From CANJDH01 sp964443245 (GTDB lineage: Bacteria > Pseudomonadota > Gammaproteobacteria > Burkholderiales > JAEUOS01): 42,423 nt of DNA. Below are positions 23,605 through 32,457 of the stretch, piece after piece. A program made the position numbers and the translations under genes. The notes under the pieces were generated by a model. That model had not been told where the DNA came from, ran no database searches, and worked only from the letters and a program-made list of their open reading frames with translations. The stretch is from assembly GCA_964443245.1 (NCBI GenBank), contig CAYUEG010000020.1:1-42423 (forward strand), given 5' to 3'. Position 1 is the first letter of the stretch. Every line of letters starts with the position of its first letter.

Positions 23605-24785
23605 GCCCCCGCTCTATCACCATTCTGGGCTCGACCGGTTCCATCGGCGAGAGTACGCTTGACGTAATTGCCCGTCACCCGAGCCGGTTCCGGGTGTTCG
23701 CGCTGGTCGCCCGCAGCCGGGATGACCTTCTGTTTGGACAGTGTCTGGCTTACTCGCCAAAGTACGCTGTGTTGATGGATATCCATGCAGCAGAGCGCCT
23801 GCGCAGGGCGCTTCAGGGCGCCGGATCGCCTGTCGAAGTTCTTTCGGGCGAATTGGCCGCTTGCCAGGTCGCGGAAGCCGCCGAAGCAGACACCGTTGTG
23901 GCGGCAATTGTTGGTGCAGCAGGGCTCATGCCCACTCTGACGGCCGCTCAATCTGGCAAACGCATTCTGTTGGCCAACAAGGAAGTGCTGGTGATGGCCG
24001 GCCCGATCTTCATGCGGGCGATCGAGAAAAGCGGCGCATCATTGCTGCCTGTTGACAGCGAACACAACGCAATATTTCAGGCGCTCCCCGCTGGATTTCG
24101 CAGGGGACTGGTGCGGGAGGGTGTGCGCAGGCTGTTGCTCACGGCCTCAGGGGGGCCGTTTCGCACCACATCCTACGAGGCCCTTGAGAACGTTACGCCG
24201 GAGCAAGCCATTGCCCATCCGAACTGGATGATGGGACGCAAGATCTCGGTGGATTCAGCGACCATGATGAACAAAGGGCTCGAGGTCATTGAGGCTCATT
24301 GGCTGTTTGGCGTGAGTCCGAGCCAGATTCAGGTGGTGATCCATCCGCAGAGCGTGATTCATTCCATGGTCGAGTATGCCGATGGATCCGTGATTGCGCA
24401 GATGGGCAATCCCGACATGCGCACGCCCATCGCACAGACGTTGGCGTACCCGGAGCGCATCGAGTCCGGAGCCACCGCGCTTGACTTGTGCAAACTCGGC
24501 CAGTTCACCTTCGAAGAACCTGATTTACGGCGATTTCCCAGCCTGCAACTGGCTTACGATGCTTTGGCTGAGGCCGGAACGGCGCCAGCGATACTGAATG
24601 CTGCCAACGAAGTGGCGGTCCAGGCATTTTTGGATGGACGTCTGCGCTTTACCGGCATCGCGCGCATTGTGGGAGCGGTGCTTGAGCGCATGGGGTCCGA
24701 GCCAGCGGAGTCGTTGGACAACATACTGGATGCGGACCGGCGCGCGCGGTCCGAGGCAGCTTCTGTGCTCGCGGTAACCGCATGA
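23601..24785 (+). CDS. dxr: 1-deoxy-D-xylulose-5-phosphate reductoisomerase
   Basis: Dxr catalyses the NADPH-dependent second step of the MEP isoprenoid pathway, upstream of UppS. The 394-residue protein starts SPRSITILGSTGSIGESTLD with the NADPH-binding loop. It contains LLANKEVLVMAG, PVDSEHNAIFQAL (metal-binding Asp and Glu), LLTASGGPFR, MGRKISVDSATMMNKGLEVI and HPQSVIHSMVEYADGS. All active-site segments are intact. It overlaps cdsA and rseP by ATGA junctions. Confidence 0.97.
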   Translation: MSPRSITILGSTGSIGESTLDVIARHPSRFRVFALVARSRDDLLFGQCLAYSPKYAVLMDIHAAERLRRALQGAGSPVEVLSGELAACQVAEAAEADTVVAAIVGAAGLMPTLTAAQSGKRILLANKEVLVMAGPIFMRAIEKSGASLLPVDSEHNAIFQALPAGFRRGLVREGVRRLLLTASGGPFRTTSYEALENVTPEQAIAHPNWMMGRKISVDSATMMNKGLEVIEAHWLFGVSPSQIQVVIHPQSVIHSMVEYADGSVIAQMGNPDMRTPIAQTLAYPERIESGATALDLCKLGQFTFEEPDLRRFPSLQLAYDALAEAGTAPAILNAANEVAVQAFLDGRLRFTGIARIVGAVLERMGSEPAESLDNILDADRRARSEAASVLAVTA

Positions 24786-26128
24786 CTTTTCTTCACACCA
24801 TGCTGGCATTCGTTCTCGCACTAGGGGTGCTGGTGGCGTTTCACGAGCTGGGGCACTACTTCGCGGCGCGAATCTGTGGCGTCAAGGTGCTGCGCTACTG
24901 CCTGGGATTCGGTTCCCCCGTGTTCTCTCGTCGATTCGGCAAGGACCAAACTGAATGGGCAATTGCTGCACTGCCACTGGGCGGGTATGTGAAATTGCTG
25001 GGGCAGGATCCTGAGGACGACATTCCGAATCAGGACCGGCATCGCTCGTTCTCAGCACAACCAGTGGGGCGACGCATGTTCATCATCGTCGCCGGGCCTC
25101 TGGCCAACCTTTTGCTCGCCGTTGCCGTGTATTGGGGCCTGAATCTCCAGGGCGTGGAAGAGCCACGTGCGCGTGTTGCCCAGCCTGAGGCGGGCACCGC
25201 AGCGGCTGCCGCCGGCTTGCAGGCCGGCGATACGATAGAGCGTATTGATGCGACCGGCATACGCTCCTGGGCTGACCTGTCATGGCAATTGTTGCAGGCC
25301 GCCAATGACAGGCGCGTCGTTGCACTCGAAGTGGCGCGCGATCCCAACCGGATTGTTTTGGTCCGGCTTGATTTGACGTTGCTTTCGCCTTCAGAACTTG
25401 AAGGCGATTTCATGAAGAAGGCTGGTTTTCGCCTTTTTCGTCCTCCACCGAGAATCAGCAGTCTGGAGGCGGGCGCACCGGCGGAGCGAGCGGGTTTGCA
25501 GGTGGAAGATCGGATTCTGGCCGTGAATGGTCAATCCGTTGTCTCTGCAGAGGACTTTGTTCGCACCATGCGTGCCAACCACGGCAGGGAGCTGACGCTA
25601 GACGTAAGTCGTTCTGCTGGTGTGTACATCATTCAAATCGTCCCCGCCAGAGTGGAGCGGGACGGGCAGGTATTCGGTCGGATCGGGGCCGGGCTTGATG
25701 ATCGTCCAGCCTTGCTCAAGGTGCACTACGGTCCTGGTGAAGGATTGGTGAAGGCCGTTGTGCACACATGGGAAATGTCGATTTTTAGCTTGAAAATGCT
25801 CGGGCGCATGTTGATTGGGGAAGTTTCATGGAAGAACCTGTCGGGCCCTGTCACGATTGCCGACTATGCGGGAAAGACGGCCCGCCTGGGCGTCACGTAT
25901 TACTTGAACTTCGTAGCGCTGGTCAGTATCAGTCTTGGCGTGCTCAATCTGCTGCCGATTCCAGTCTTGGATGGGGGCTATCTGATGTATTATTCGATTG
26001 AAGCCATCAGACGAAAGCCGGTACCCCCTGGCTGGATGGAGGCGGGGACCAGATTCGGGCTGGCGGTCGTGATTTTGGCGATGTCGCTGGCCTTGTTCAA
26101 CGATATTTCCCGGCTTTTGGCCGGTTAA
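24782..26128 (+). CDS. rseP: Site-2 intramembrane metalloprotease RseP
   Basis: RseP cleaves anti-sigma factor RseA and remnant signal peptides within the inner membrane, part of the envelope stress response. The 448-residue protein has HELGH at residues 21-25 in the first transmembrane helix, two tandem PDZ domains in the periplasmic region (about 115-290, seen as AAAAGLQAGDTIERIDATGI and APAERAGLQVEDRILAVNGQ), and the C-terminal NLLPIPVLDGG motif with the third zinc ligand. It overlaps dxr and is followed 19 bases later by bamA. Confidence 0.96.
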   Translation: MTFLHTMLAFVLALGVLVAFHELGHYFAARICGVKVLRYCLGFGSPVFSRRFGKDQTEWAIAALPLGGYVKLLGQDPEDDIPNQDRHRSFSAQPVGRRMFIIVAGPLANLLLAVAVYWGLNLQGVEEPRARVAQPEAGTAAAAAGLQAGDTIERIDATGIRSWADLSWQLLQAANDRRVVALEVARDPNRIVLVRLDLTLLSPSELEGDFMKKAGFRLFRPPPRISSLEAGAPAERAGLQVEDRILAVNGQSVVSAEDFVRTMRANHGRELTLDVSRSAGVYIIQIVPARVERDGQVFGRIGAGLDDRPALLKVHYGPGEGLVKAVVHTWEMSIFSLKMLGRMLIGEVSWKNLSGPVTIADYAGKTARLGVTYYLNFVALVSISLGVLNLLPIPVLDGGYLMYYSIEAIRRKPVPPGWMEAGTRFGLAVVILAMSLALFNDISRLLAG

Positions 26129-26147
26129 ACGAGCCTTTCATTTTCCT

Positions 26148-28433
26148 ATGCGCTGCTCGCGCATTTTCACTTTCCTTTGCCTGTCGTGGTTGGTGCTCTC
26201 GTCTTCGTTGGCGGGGGCCTTTGATCCATTCACAATTCGCGATATCCGTGTCGAAGGTATCCAGCGTACGGAGGCTGGCACGGTTTTCAGTTACCTGCCT
26301 GTTCGTGTCGGCGACCGATTTACGGAAGACAAGGCTGCCGAATCTATCAAGGCGCTGTTTGCGACCGGATTTTTCAAGGACGTTCGGATCGAAGTTGAGG
26401 GCGATGTGCTGGTGATTGCCCTTGACGAACGGCCGGCGATTGCGACGATTGAGTTTGTAGGGCTCAAGGCGTTCGACAAAGCCGCCGTCATGAAGTCGCT
26501 GAAGGAAACGGGAATGGCCGAGGGGCGCATCTTCGACCGGGCGGTTCTGGACCGGGCTGAACAAGAGTTGAAGCGTCAGTACCTTTCCAAGGGTCTCTAT
26601 GGCATGACTGTCAAGACGACAGTGACTCCGCTTGAGAGAAACCGGGTCGGTATCAATTTGGCCATTACCGAAGGTGCGACTGCGCGCATCAAGCGTATCA
26701 ACATTGTGGGTGCATCCGCGTTCAAGGAAAGTGACCTCCTGGAGCAAATGGAACTGGCGTCGACTGGCTGGATGTCCTGGTACTCAAAGGATGATCAGTA
26801 TTCTCGGCAGAAGTTGACAGCGGATCTTGAAACCCTGCGTTCCTTTTATTTCAATCGTGGCTACCTTGAGTACAACCTGGAATCGACTCAGGTGTCGATT
26901 ACCCCGGACAAGCAGGACATCTACGTCACGATCAACATTCGTGAAGGCCTCAAGTACACTGTAGCGGACGTCAAGATTGCCGGACGTGCAGTGGTCCCTG
27001 AGGCGGATTTGTTGCGCTTGGTCGAATTGCGGCCGGGCGACGTCTTCAATGGGGAGAAGCTCACAGCGTCCACCAAGAAGATTCAGGATCGCCTTGGCAA
27101 CGAGGGGTATGCATTCGCCAACGCCAATGCGAATCCGGAGGTCAATCGCGATAAGCGCACCGTATCTTTCACTATCTTTGTCGATCCAGGCCGTCGTGTC
27201 TATGTGCGCCGTGTGAACGTGGCCGGAAATACACGCACTCGTGATGAAGTCATTCGGCGCGAAATGCGTCAAATCGAAGGGGCCTATTACGATGGTGACA
27301 AGATTGCCGACTCGAAAAAGCGCCTGGACCGCCTCGGATACTTCAGGGAAACCAGCGTTGAGACGCCGGCGGTGGCGGGGGTTACGGACCAGGTGGACGT
27401 CAACATCAAGGTGGAGGAGAGGCCGACCGGGCAATTGTTGCTTGGCGCGGGTTTTTCCAGCGCCGAGAAACTGGTATTACAGACTTCGGTATCGCAGGCC
27501 AACGTCTTTGGCAGCGGCAACACGATTGCTGCTGCTGTGAGTACCAGCCGGACGAACAAAAACTACTCACTTTCCCAGACCAATCCGTATTTCACCGTGG
27601 ATGGCATTAGCCGGACCATTGGTGTTTACCATCGCGATTTTAACGCTGCCAACGTTAACGCGGGTGACTACAAAACCAGTAGTACCGGCGGCGGGGTCAC
27701 ATTCGGATATCCGTATACGGCGATTGATACCTTGGTGTTCGGTGGCAGTGTCGACGTGACGTCCTACGCACTTGGCAGTACCCCTCCCAGAACCATACAG
27801 AATTTTGTCAATGTTTACGGCAGCAGCTTTACGTCATTGGCATTGTCTGCATCCTGGATTCGCGATACGCGGGATAGCGCGACCTACACGCGCAGCGGAC
27901 GTTTAGCCAGCGCGTCGTCGGAGTGGGGTATCCCTGGCAGTACCGTCTCCTACTATCGCTTGAACTATGCGGAGCGCCAGTTTTTCCCGTTGACCAAGAA
28001 CACCACGTTGTTCCTGCGCGGTGAGGCGGGGATTGCCGGTGCCTTCGGTGGCAAACCGCTCCCGACCTTCAGAAAGTTCTTTGCCGGTGGTATCGGATCG
28101 GTGCGCGGATATGAGACCAATACGCTCGGGCCCCGCGATATCGACGGCAGCATTTTGGGGGGGCGTCGACGTGTGAGCGGTACGGCGGAGCTATTGTTCC
28201 CCTTTCCTGGCTTGAGCCGGGATCGTTCGGTTCGCCTGCTGACGTTTGTCGATGCAGGGATGGTCCAGGACTCGGGTCCGATCGCAGGAGGGGGTATGCG
28301 CGCCTCCATCGGCGCCGGCGTTGACTGGCAATCACCGTTTGGTCCCCTGCGCTTCAGCCTTGCCAAGCCCCTCAATCAGAAGGATGGGGACCGAACACAG
28401 AAACTGCAGTTTACGGCTGGCACTTCATTTTGA
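26148..28433 (+). CDS. bamA: Outer membrane protein assembly factor BamA
   Basis: BamA is the essential Omp85 protein that folds beta-barrel proteins into the outer membrane. The 761-residue precursor has an N-terminal signal peptide (MRCSRIFTFLCLSWLVLSSS, cleavage near AGA-FDPF) and five POTRA domains, the first beginning FTIRDIRVEGIQRTEAGTVF. The C-terminal barrel contains GGIGSVRGYETNTLGPRD, the conserved VRGY/F motif of the lid loop, and ends in FTAGTSF with the terminal Phe signature. It sits between rseP and skp, the standard order. Its stop lies about 48 bases before the likely skp start, though the longer skp frame would overlap it. Confidence 0.97.
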   Translation: MRCSRIFTFLCLSWLVLSSSLAGAFDPFTIRDIRVEGIQRTEAGTVFSYLPVRVGDRFTEDKAAESIKALFATGFFKDVRIEVEGDVLVIALDERPAIATIEFVGLKAFDKAAVMKSLKETGMAEGRIFDRAVLDRAEQELKRQYLSKGLYGMTVKTTVTPLERNRVGINLAITEGATARIKRINIVGASAFKESDLLEQMELASTGWMSWYSKDDQYSRQKLTADLETLRSFYFNRGYLEYNLESTQVSITPDKQDIYVTINIREGLKYTVADVKIAGRAVVPEADLLRLVELRPGDVFNGEKLTASTKKIQDRLGNEGYAFANANANPEVNRDKRTVSFTIFVDPGRRVYVRRVNVAGNTRTRDEVIRREMRQIEGAYYDGDKIADSKKRLDRLGYFRETSVETPAVAGVTDQVDVNIKVEERPTGQLLLGAGFSSAEKLVLQTSVSQANVFGSGNTIAAAVSTSRTNKNYSLSQTNPYFTVDGISRTIGVYHRDFNAANVNAGDYKTSSTGGGVTFGYPYTAIDTLVFGGSVDVTSYALGSTPPRTIQNFVNVYGSSFTSLALSASWIRDTRDSATYTRSGRLASASSEWGIPGSTVSYYRLNYAERQFFPLTKNTTLFLRGEAGIAGAFGGKPLPTFRKFFAGGIGSVRGYETNTLGPRDIDGSILGGRRRVSGTAELLFPFPGLSRDRSVRLLTFVDAGMVQDSGPIAGGGMRASIGAGVDWQSPFGPLRFSLAKPLNQKDGDRTQKLQFTAGTSF

Positions 28434-28480
28434 TCGTCGTGGCACAATACTTTCCTGATCGAACCATGTGGGACCTTAAC

Positions 28481-28972
28481 GTGAAAACTCTCATTGCCGC
28501 TCTGTTCTTGGGATTGGTCGTTGCGACCCCAGTTGCGGCGCAAAGCAAGATTGGGTTTGTCAACACGCAACGCATCTTCGACGAATCCGAGCCCGCAAAG
28601 CGGGCTTCGAAGAAGTTAGAAACGGAGTTCGCCAAGCGCGAGAAAGAGATCAATGATCTGGGCATTCGCTTGCGTACGGAAAGCGAAAAGTTTGAGAAGG
28701 ATGCGCCGATTCTCTCCGAGTCCCAACGCACCCAGCGTCAGCGGGTTCTCGCAGAACTGGACCGCGATTTCCAGCGCAAGCAGCGGGAGATTCGCGAAGA
28801 TGCCAATCAGCGTCGCAATGAGGAGTTTGCGGCGGTACTGCAACTGGCAAACAACACCCTGAAAGACATCGCGGTCAAGGAAGGATTTGATGCGATCTTC
28901 CAGGATGCTGCCTACGCCAATCCCAAACTGGATGTGACACAGAAAGTGCTGGACGCGCTCAAGAACAAGTAG
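28481..28972 (+). CDS. skp: Periplasmic chaperone Skp/OmpH
   Basis: Skp is the trimeric jellyfish-shaped chaperone that carries unfolded outer membrane proteins to BamA. With a GTG start at 28481 the protein is 163 residues: a signal peptide (KTLIAALFLGLVVATPVAAQ), then KIGFVNTQRIFDESEPAK and a long charged coiled-coil region to about residue 130. The GTG is preferred because GGGAC lies at suitable spacing and it gives a clean Lys-then-hydrophobic signal. ATG 28466 and TTG 28430 are in-frame alternatives, the latter overlapping the bamA stop. Order bamA-skp-lpxD is conserved. Confidence 0.93.
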   Translation: MKTLIAALFLGLVVATPVAAQSKIGFVNTQRIFDESEPAKRASKKLETEFAKREKEINDLGIRLRTESEKFEKDAPILSESQRTQRQRVLAELDRDFQRKQREIREDANQRRNEEFAAVLQLANNTLKDIAVKEGFDAIFQDAAYANPKLDVTQKVLDALKNK

Positions 28973-29052
28973 GGTTTTCCCTGACCGGCGAAGACAACAG
29001 GTCTTTCCGGATGGCATTGCGCGGCCGCAGCTAATTCGGGAGGTGTTCTGCA

Positions 29053-30039
29053 GTGCCTGTCCGCACCTTTACTCTGGCAGAACTGGCCACGCGATCCGGT
29101 GGCTCCGTCAGCCGGGATCCGGACACCGTAATTGATCGGGTTGCCACACTGAGAGACGCAGGGCCAGGGGCCATCGGATTTCTGGCCAATCCCAGATATC
29201 GCGATGATCTTGCGTCCAGTAAGGCTTCAGCCTTCATCGTGGCCAGGGAACACGTCGGCCTGTCTCCGGGCCCTTGCCTGATCCATCCCAATCCCTATGC
29301 CTGCTTCGCCCGCGTTGCGCAGTGGCTTGATGGCACGACCCCTCCCGAACCTGGTGTTCACATGGGCGCCTTTGTGGCCGAGTCTGTCGTTCTGGGAGCA
29401 CAGGTGTCGATCGGAGCCGGCGCGGTGATCGGTGCAGGGGTCAGCATCGGGGCAAATTCCATTATTTATCCCAACGTGACGATCTATCCCGGGGTGGCGA
29501 TCGGAAAGGATGCCATCATTCATTCGGGTGCCGTTATCGGCGGAGATGGCTTTGGCTTTGCGCTCGATCAGGGCGTATGGGTCAAGATCCCGCAAACCGG
29601 CACCGTGCGGATCGGCGATGCCGTCGAGATAGGCAGCGGAACCACTATTGATCGCGGGGCACTTGGAGATACCGTGATCGAAGATGGCGTGAAGCTCGAC
29701 AACCAGATTCAGATTGGTCACAACGTGCACATCGGCGCACATACGGCGATGGCTGGCTGCGTTGGTGTGGCTGGCAGTGCCACGATAGGCCGACACTGCA
29801 CCGTTGGAGGTGGGGCGATTGTACTGGGACATATTTCTCTTGCCGACCACGTCCACATCACTGCTGGATCGTTGGTGACCAAGTCGATTGATGAGCCGGG
29901 ACTTTACGGCGCATCGCTACCGGCCAGGCCGAATCGCGAGTGGTTGCGCAACGCAGCCCACTTGCGGGACCTGCACGATATGGAGCGGCGCCTGCGCCGG
30001 CTCGAAGACGCATTGCAAAACGAAGGGAAGCAATCATGA
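29053..30039 (+). CDS. lpxD: UDP-3-O-(3-hydroxyacyl)glucosamine N-acyltransferase
   Basis: LpxD adds the N-linked 3-hydroxyacyl chain in lipid A synthesis. The 328-residue protein has an N-terminal uridine-binding domain (FLANPRYRDDLASSKASAFI) and a left-handed beta-helix of hexapeptide repeats from about residue 100 (VVLGAQVSIGAGAVIGAGVS onward). The catalytic His region is QIGHNVHIGAHTAMAGCVG. A C-terminal helix follows (DMERRLRRLEDAL). The GTG at 29053 is preceded by GGGAGG. Its stop overlaps the fabZ start as ATGA. Confidence 0.96.
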   Translation: MPVRTFTLAELATRSGGSVSRDPDTVIDRVATLRDAGPGAIGFLANPRYRDDLASSKASAFIVAREHVGLSPGPCLIHPNPYACFARVAQWLDGTTPPEPGVHMGAFVAESVVLGAQVSIGAGAVIGAGVSIGANSIIYPNVTIYPGVAIGKDAIIHSGAVIGGDGFGFALDQGVWVKIPQTGTVRIGDAVEIGSGTTIDRGALGDTVIEDGVKLDNQIQIGHNVHIGAHTAMAGCVGVAGSATIGRHCTVGGGAIVLGHISLADHVHITAGSLVTKSIDEPGLYGASLPARPNREWLRNAAHLRDLHDMERRLRRLEDALQNEGKQS

Positions 30040-30509
30040 CGCCGATGGACATTCATGCCATTTTGGAACATCTTCCGCATCGCTATCCAATGTTGTTGGT
30101 GGATCGTGTGGTGGATGTCGTACCTGGTCAACACATCCATGCCGTCAAGAACGTCAGCATGAACGAGCCATTCTTCGTCGGACACTTTCCGCATTTTCCG
30201 GTCATGCCCGGCGTTTTGATCGTCGAGGCACTGGCGCAGGCGGCGGCGATCCTGTCTTTCAAGACGCTGGGCAACAAGCCGGATGCCAATTCGGTCTATT
30301 ATTTTGTCGGCATTGACGGCGCACGCTTCAAGCGCCCTGTCCAGCCTGGTGACCAGCTACATTTGCATGTCTCCATGGATGGCCCCGTGCGACGTGGCAT
30401 CTGGAAGTTCAAGGGGCAGGCTCGGGTCGATGAGGTGCTGACTACCGAGGCGGAGTTGATGTGCACCGTGCGCACGATTGCCTCTGACAGCAGCGACAAG
30501 GGAAGCTAG
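30036..30509 (+). CDS. fabZ: 3-hydroxyacyl-ACP dehydratase FabZ
   Basis: FabZ dehydrates 3-hydroxyacyl-ACP in fatty acid elongation and competes with LpxA/LpxD for the same substrate pool. The 157-residue hot-dog-fold protein has HRYPMLLVDRV, then GHFPHFPVMPGVLIVEALAQ with catalytic His50 and Glu64. The ATG at 30036 overlaps the lpxD stop and has GAAGGGAAG upstream. A longer in-frame start at 29940 would run through the end of lpxD and is rejected. Confidence 0.96.
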   Translation: MTPMDIHAILEHLPHRYPMLLVDRVVDVVPGQHIHAVKNVSMNEPFFVGHFPHFPVMPGVLIVEALAQAAAILSFKTLGNKPDANSVYYFVGIDGARFKRPVQPGDQLHLHVSMDGPVRRGIWKFKGQARVDEVLTTEAELMCTVRTIASDSSDKGS

Positions 30510-30511
30510 TC

Positions 30512-31282
30512 TTGGCACGCATCCACGCTACTGCAATCATTGATCCCGCTGCCGATCTGGCAGCCGATGTGGAGGTCGGCGCCTACACCTTGATAGGTCC
30601 CAAGGTGTCGATCGGGCCAGGTTCCAGAATCGGCCCGCATTGCGTTGTCGAGGGTCCGACGCGTATTGGCAAGAACAACCAGATCTGGCAGTTCTGCTCC
30701 CTGGGCGCAGCGCCGCAGGACAAGAAGTATGCTGGCGAGGACACCTGGCTGGAGATTGGTGACGGCAACACCATTCGGGAGTTCTGTACCTTCAATCGCG
30801 GTACTGCGCAAGACGCTGGCGTGACCCGGGTAGGGAATGACAACTGGATCATGGCGTACGTGCATTTGGCACATGACTGCCAGATTGGCGATCACACCAT
30901 TTTTGCCAACAACGCACAGTTGGCCGGGCATGTAGAGGTGGGAGACTGGGCCATCCTCGGCGGATTCACCGTTGTGCATCAGTTCGTCAAGATCGGCATG
31001 CACGCCATTTCCGGTATGGGTTCAATACTGTTCAAGGATCTGCCGCCATATGTCACCTGTGCCGGCAATCCGGCGGCCCCCCACGGTATCAATAGTGAGG
31101 GGCTCAAGCGAAGAGGGTTTACGGCTGCACAAATCGAAAACGTACGGCGTGCCTACAAGACGCTTTACAAGAACGCATTGACGCTGGAGGAAGCCAAGCT
31201 GGCTCTGGCCCGGCAGGCCGAACCGGAAGTAGCGACCTTGCTGGAGTTCCTTGCTGCCGCCAAACGCGGCATCATGCGTTAG
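30512..31282 (+). CDS. lpxA: UDP-N-acetylglucosamine acyltransferase
   Basis: LpxA performs the first step of lipid A synthesis, the O-acylation of UDP-GlcNAc. The 256-residue protein is a hexapeptide-repeat beta-helix starting ARIHATAIIDPAADLAADVE. It carries the catalytic segment MAYVHLAHDCQIGDHTI (His121 equivalent to the known catalytic His) and the helical C-terminal domain (LEEAKLALARQ). The start is TTG at 30512, with AAGGGAAG upstream; no alternative keeps the first coil. It is two bases after the fabZ stop. Confidence 0.96.
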   Translation: MARIHATAIIDPAADLAADVEVGAYTLIGPKVSIGPGSRIGPHCVVEGPTRIGKNNQIWQFCSLGAAPQDKKYAGEDTWLEIGDGNTIREFCTFNRGTAQDAGVTRVGNDNWIMAYVHLAHDCQIGDHTIFANNAQLAGHVEVGDWAILGGFTVVHQFVKIGMHAISGMGSILFKDLPPYVTCAGNPAAPHGINSEGLKRRGFTAAQIENVRRAYKTLYKNALTLEEAKLALARQAEPEVATLLEFLAAAKRGIMR

Positions 31283-31287
31283 GGCAA

Positions 31288-32448
31288 ATGGGGCGGGTCC
31301 CGTTTGTTGCACTGGTTGCGGGGGAGGCATCCGGCGATCTCTTGGCAGGCCATCTGGTGCGAGCGCTCAGGCAGCGGTGGCCGCATGCCCGATTTGCCGG
31401 TATTGCCGGGCCCGAGATGGTTGCGGCCGGCGTGGAGGCATGGTGGCCTGCTGAAAAGCTCGCCGTGCGCGGATACGTCGAGGTGCTCCGCCATTACCGG
31501 GAGATCAGCGGTATACGGACTGCCCTGGCGCACCGCCTGATGGCAGATCCGCCGGATATTTTTGTCGGGGTCGATGCGCCGGACTTCAATCTTGACCTGG
31601 AAGTGCGCCTGCGTGAGGCTGGCGTGAAGACATGCCATTTTGTCAGTCCCTCCGTATGGGCATGGCGGGCGGGACGGATGAGCAAGATTCGCCGTGCAGT
31701 GAGCCACATGTTGTGCCTGTTTCCCTTTGAAGAACAGTTGTATCGTGACGCCGGCATTGGCGCCACCTATGTTGGACATCCGCTGGCCGACGTGATTGCG
31801 CCCCACGCCAGCCAGGCAGATGCCCGGTCGGAGCTTGGCTTGCCGGAGCATGCCAAGGTGGTCGCCTTGCTGCCGGGCAGTCGACAGTCGGAACTGCGTT
31901 ATCTGGGGGAGCGGTTTGTCGCCGCCGCCCAAATCATGCGTCGCCTGCAGCCCGAGACACGTTTCGTCGTGCCATTGGCGAGCCCTGAGACAGAGGTGCT
32001 TTGGCGTAAAGCGGCATTGACGGTGGAAGCGCACACGGGTCAGCCGGTGCCACCGATGGTGATGGCGCCGCGCGCCACTCACCGCGCCTTGGCAGCCTGT
32101 GATGTGGCTCTGGTGGCAAGTGGCACGGCGACACTCGAAGTGGCGCTGTTCAAGCGCCCTATGGTGATCGCGTACAACATGGCGCCCCTCACGTGGGCGA
32201 TGATGCGGCGCATGAAGTACCAGCCTTATGTCGGCTTGCCGAATATATTGTGTGGCAAGTTTGTCGTGCCCGAGTTTCTGCAGGAAGACGCGTCGTCGGA
32301 GAATCTGGCGCAAGCGACGTTGAGCTTTCTTCAACAACCCAATCATGTCACGCAGGTGGCTGCATGCTTTGCCGGATTGCATCAAATGTTGCGACGCGAC
32401 AGCGCCGAGCGCGCCGCCACGGCAGTGGCCGCGTTGCTGCCGGCGTAG
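31288..32448 (+). CDS. lpxB: Lipid-A-disaccharide synthase
   Basis: LpxB is the GT19 glycosyltransferase that joins UDP-2,3-diacylglucosamine and lipid X into the lipid A disaccharide. The 386-residue protein shows VALVAGEASGDLLAGHLVRAL, FVGVDAPDFNLDLE, TCHFVSPSVWAWRAGRM, ATYVGHPLAD, LLPGSRQSEL and ASGTATLEVALFKRPMVIAY, all typical. The ATG at 31288 lies five bases after the lpxA stop. It is the last of the lipid A genes here; the remaining Raetz-pathway genes lie elsewhere. Confidence 0.96.
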   Translation: MGRVPFVALVAGEASGDLLAGHLVRALRQRWPHARFAGIAGPEMVAAGVEAWWPAEKLAVRGYVEVLRHYREISGIRTALAHRLMADPPDIFVGVDAPDFNLDLEVRLREAGVKTCHFVSPSVWAWRAGRMSKIRRAVSHMLCLFPFEEQLYRDAGIGATYVGHPLADVIAPHASQADARSELGLPEHAKVVALLPGSRQSELRYLGERFVAAAQIMRRLQPETRFVVPLASPETEVLWRKAALTVEAHTGQPVPPMVMAPRATHRALAACDVALVASGTATLEVALFKRPMVIAYNMAPLTWAMMRRMKYQPYVGLPNILCGKFVVPEFLQEDASSENLAQATLSFLQQPNHVTQVAACFAGLHQMLRRDSAERAATAVAALLPA

Positions 32449-32457
32449 AATCAATCC

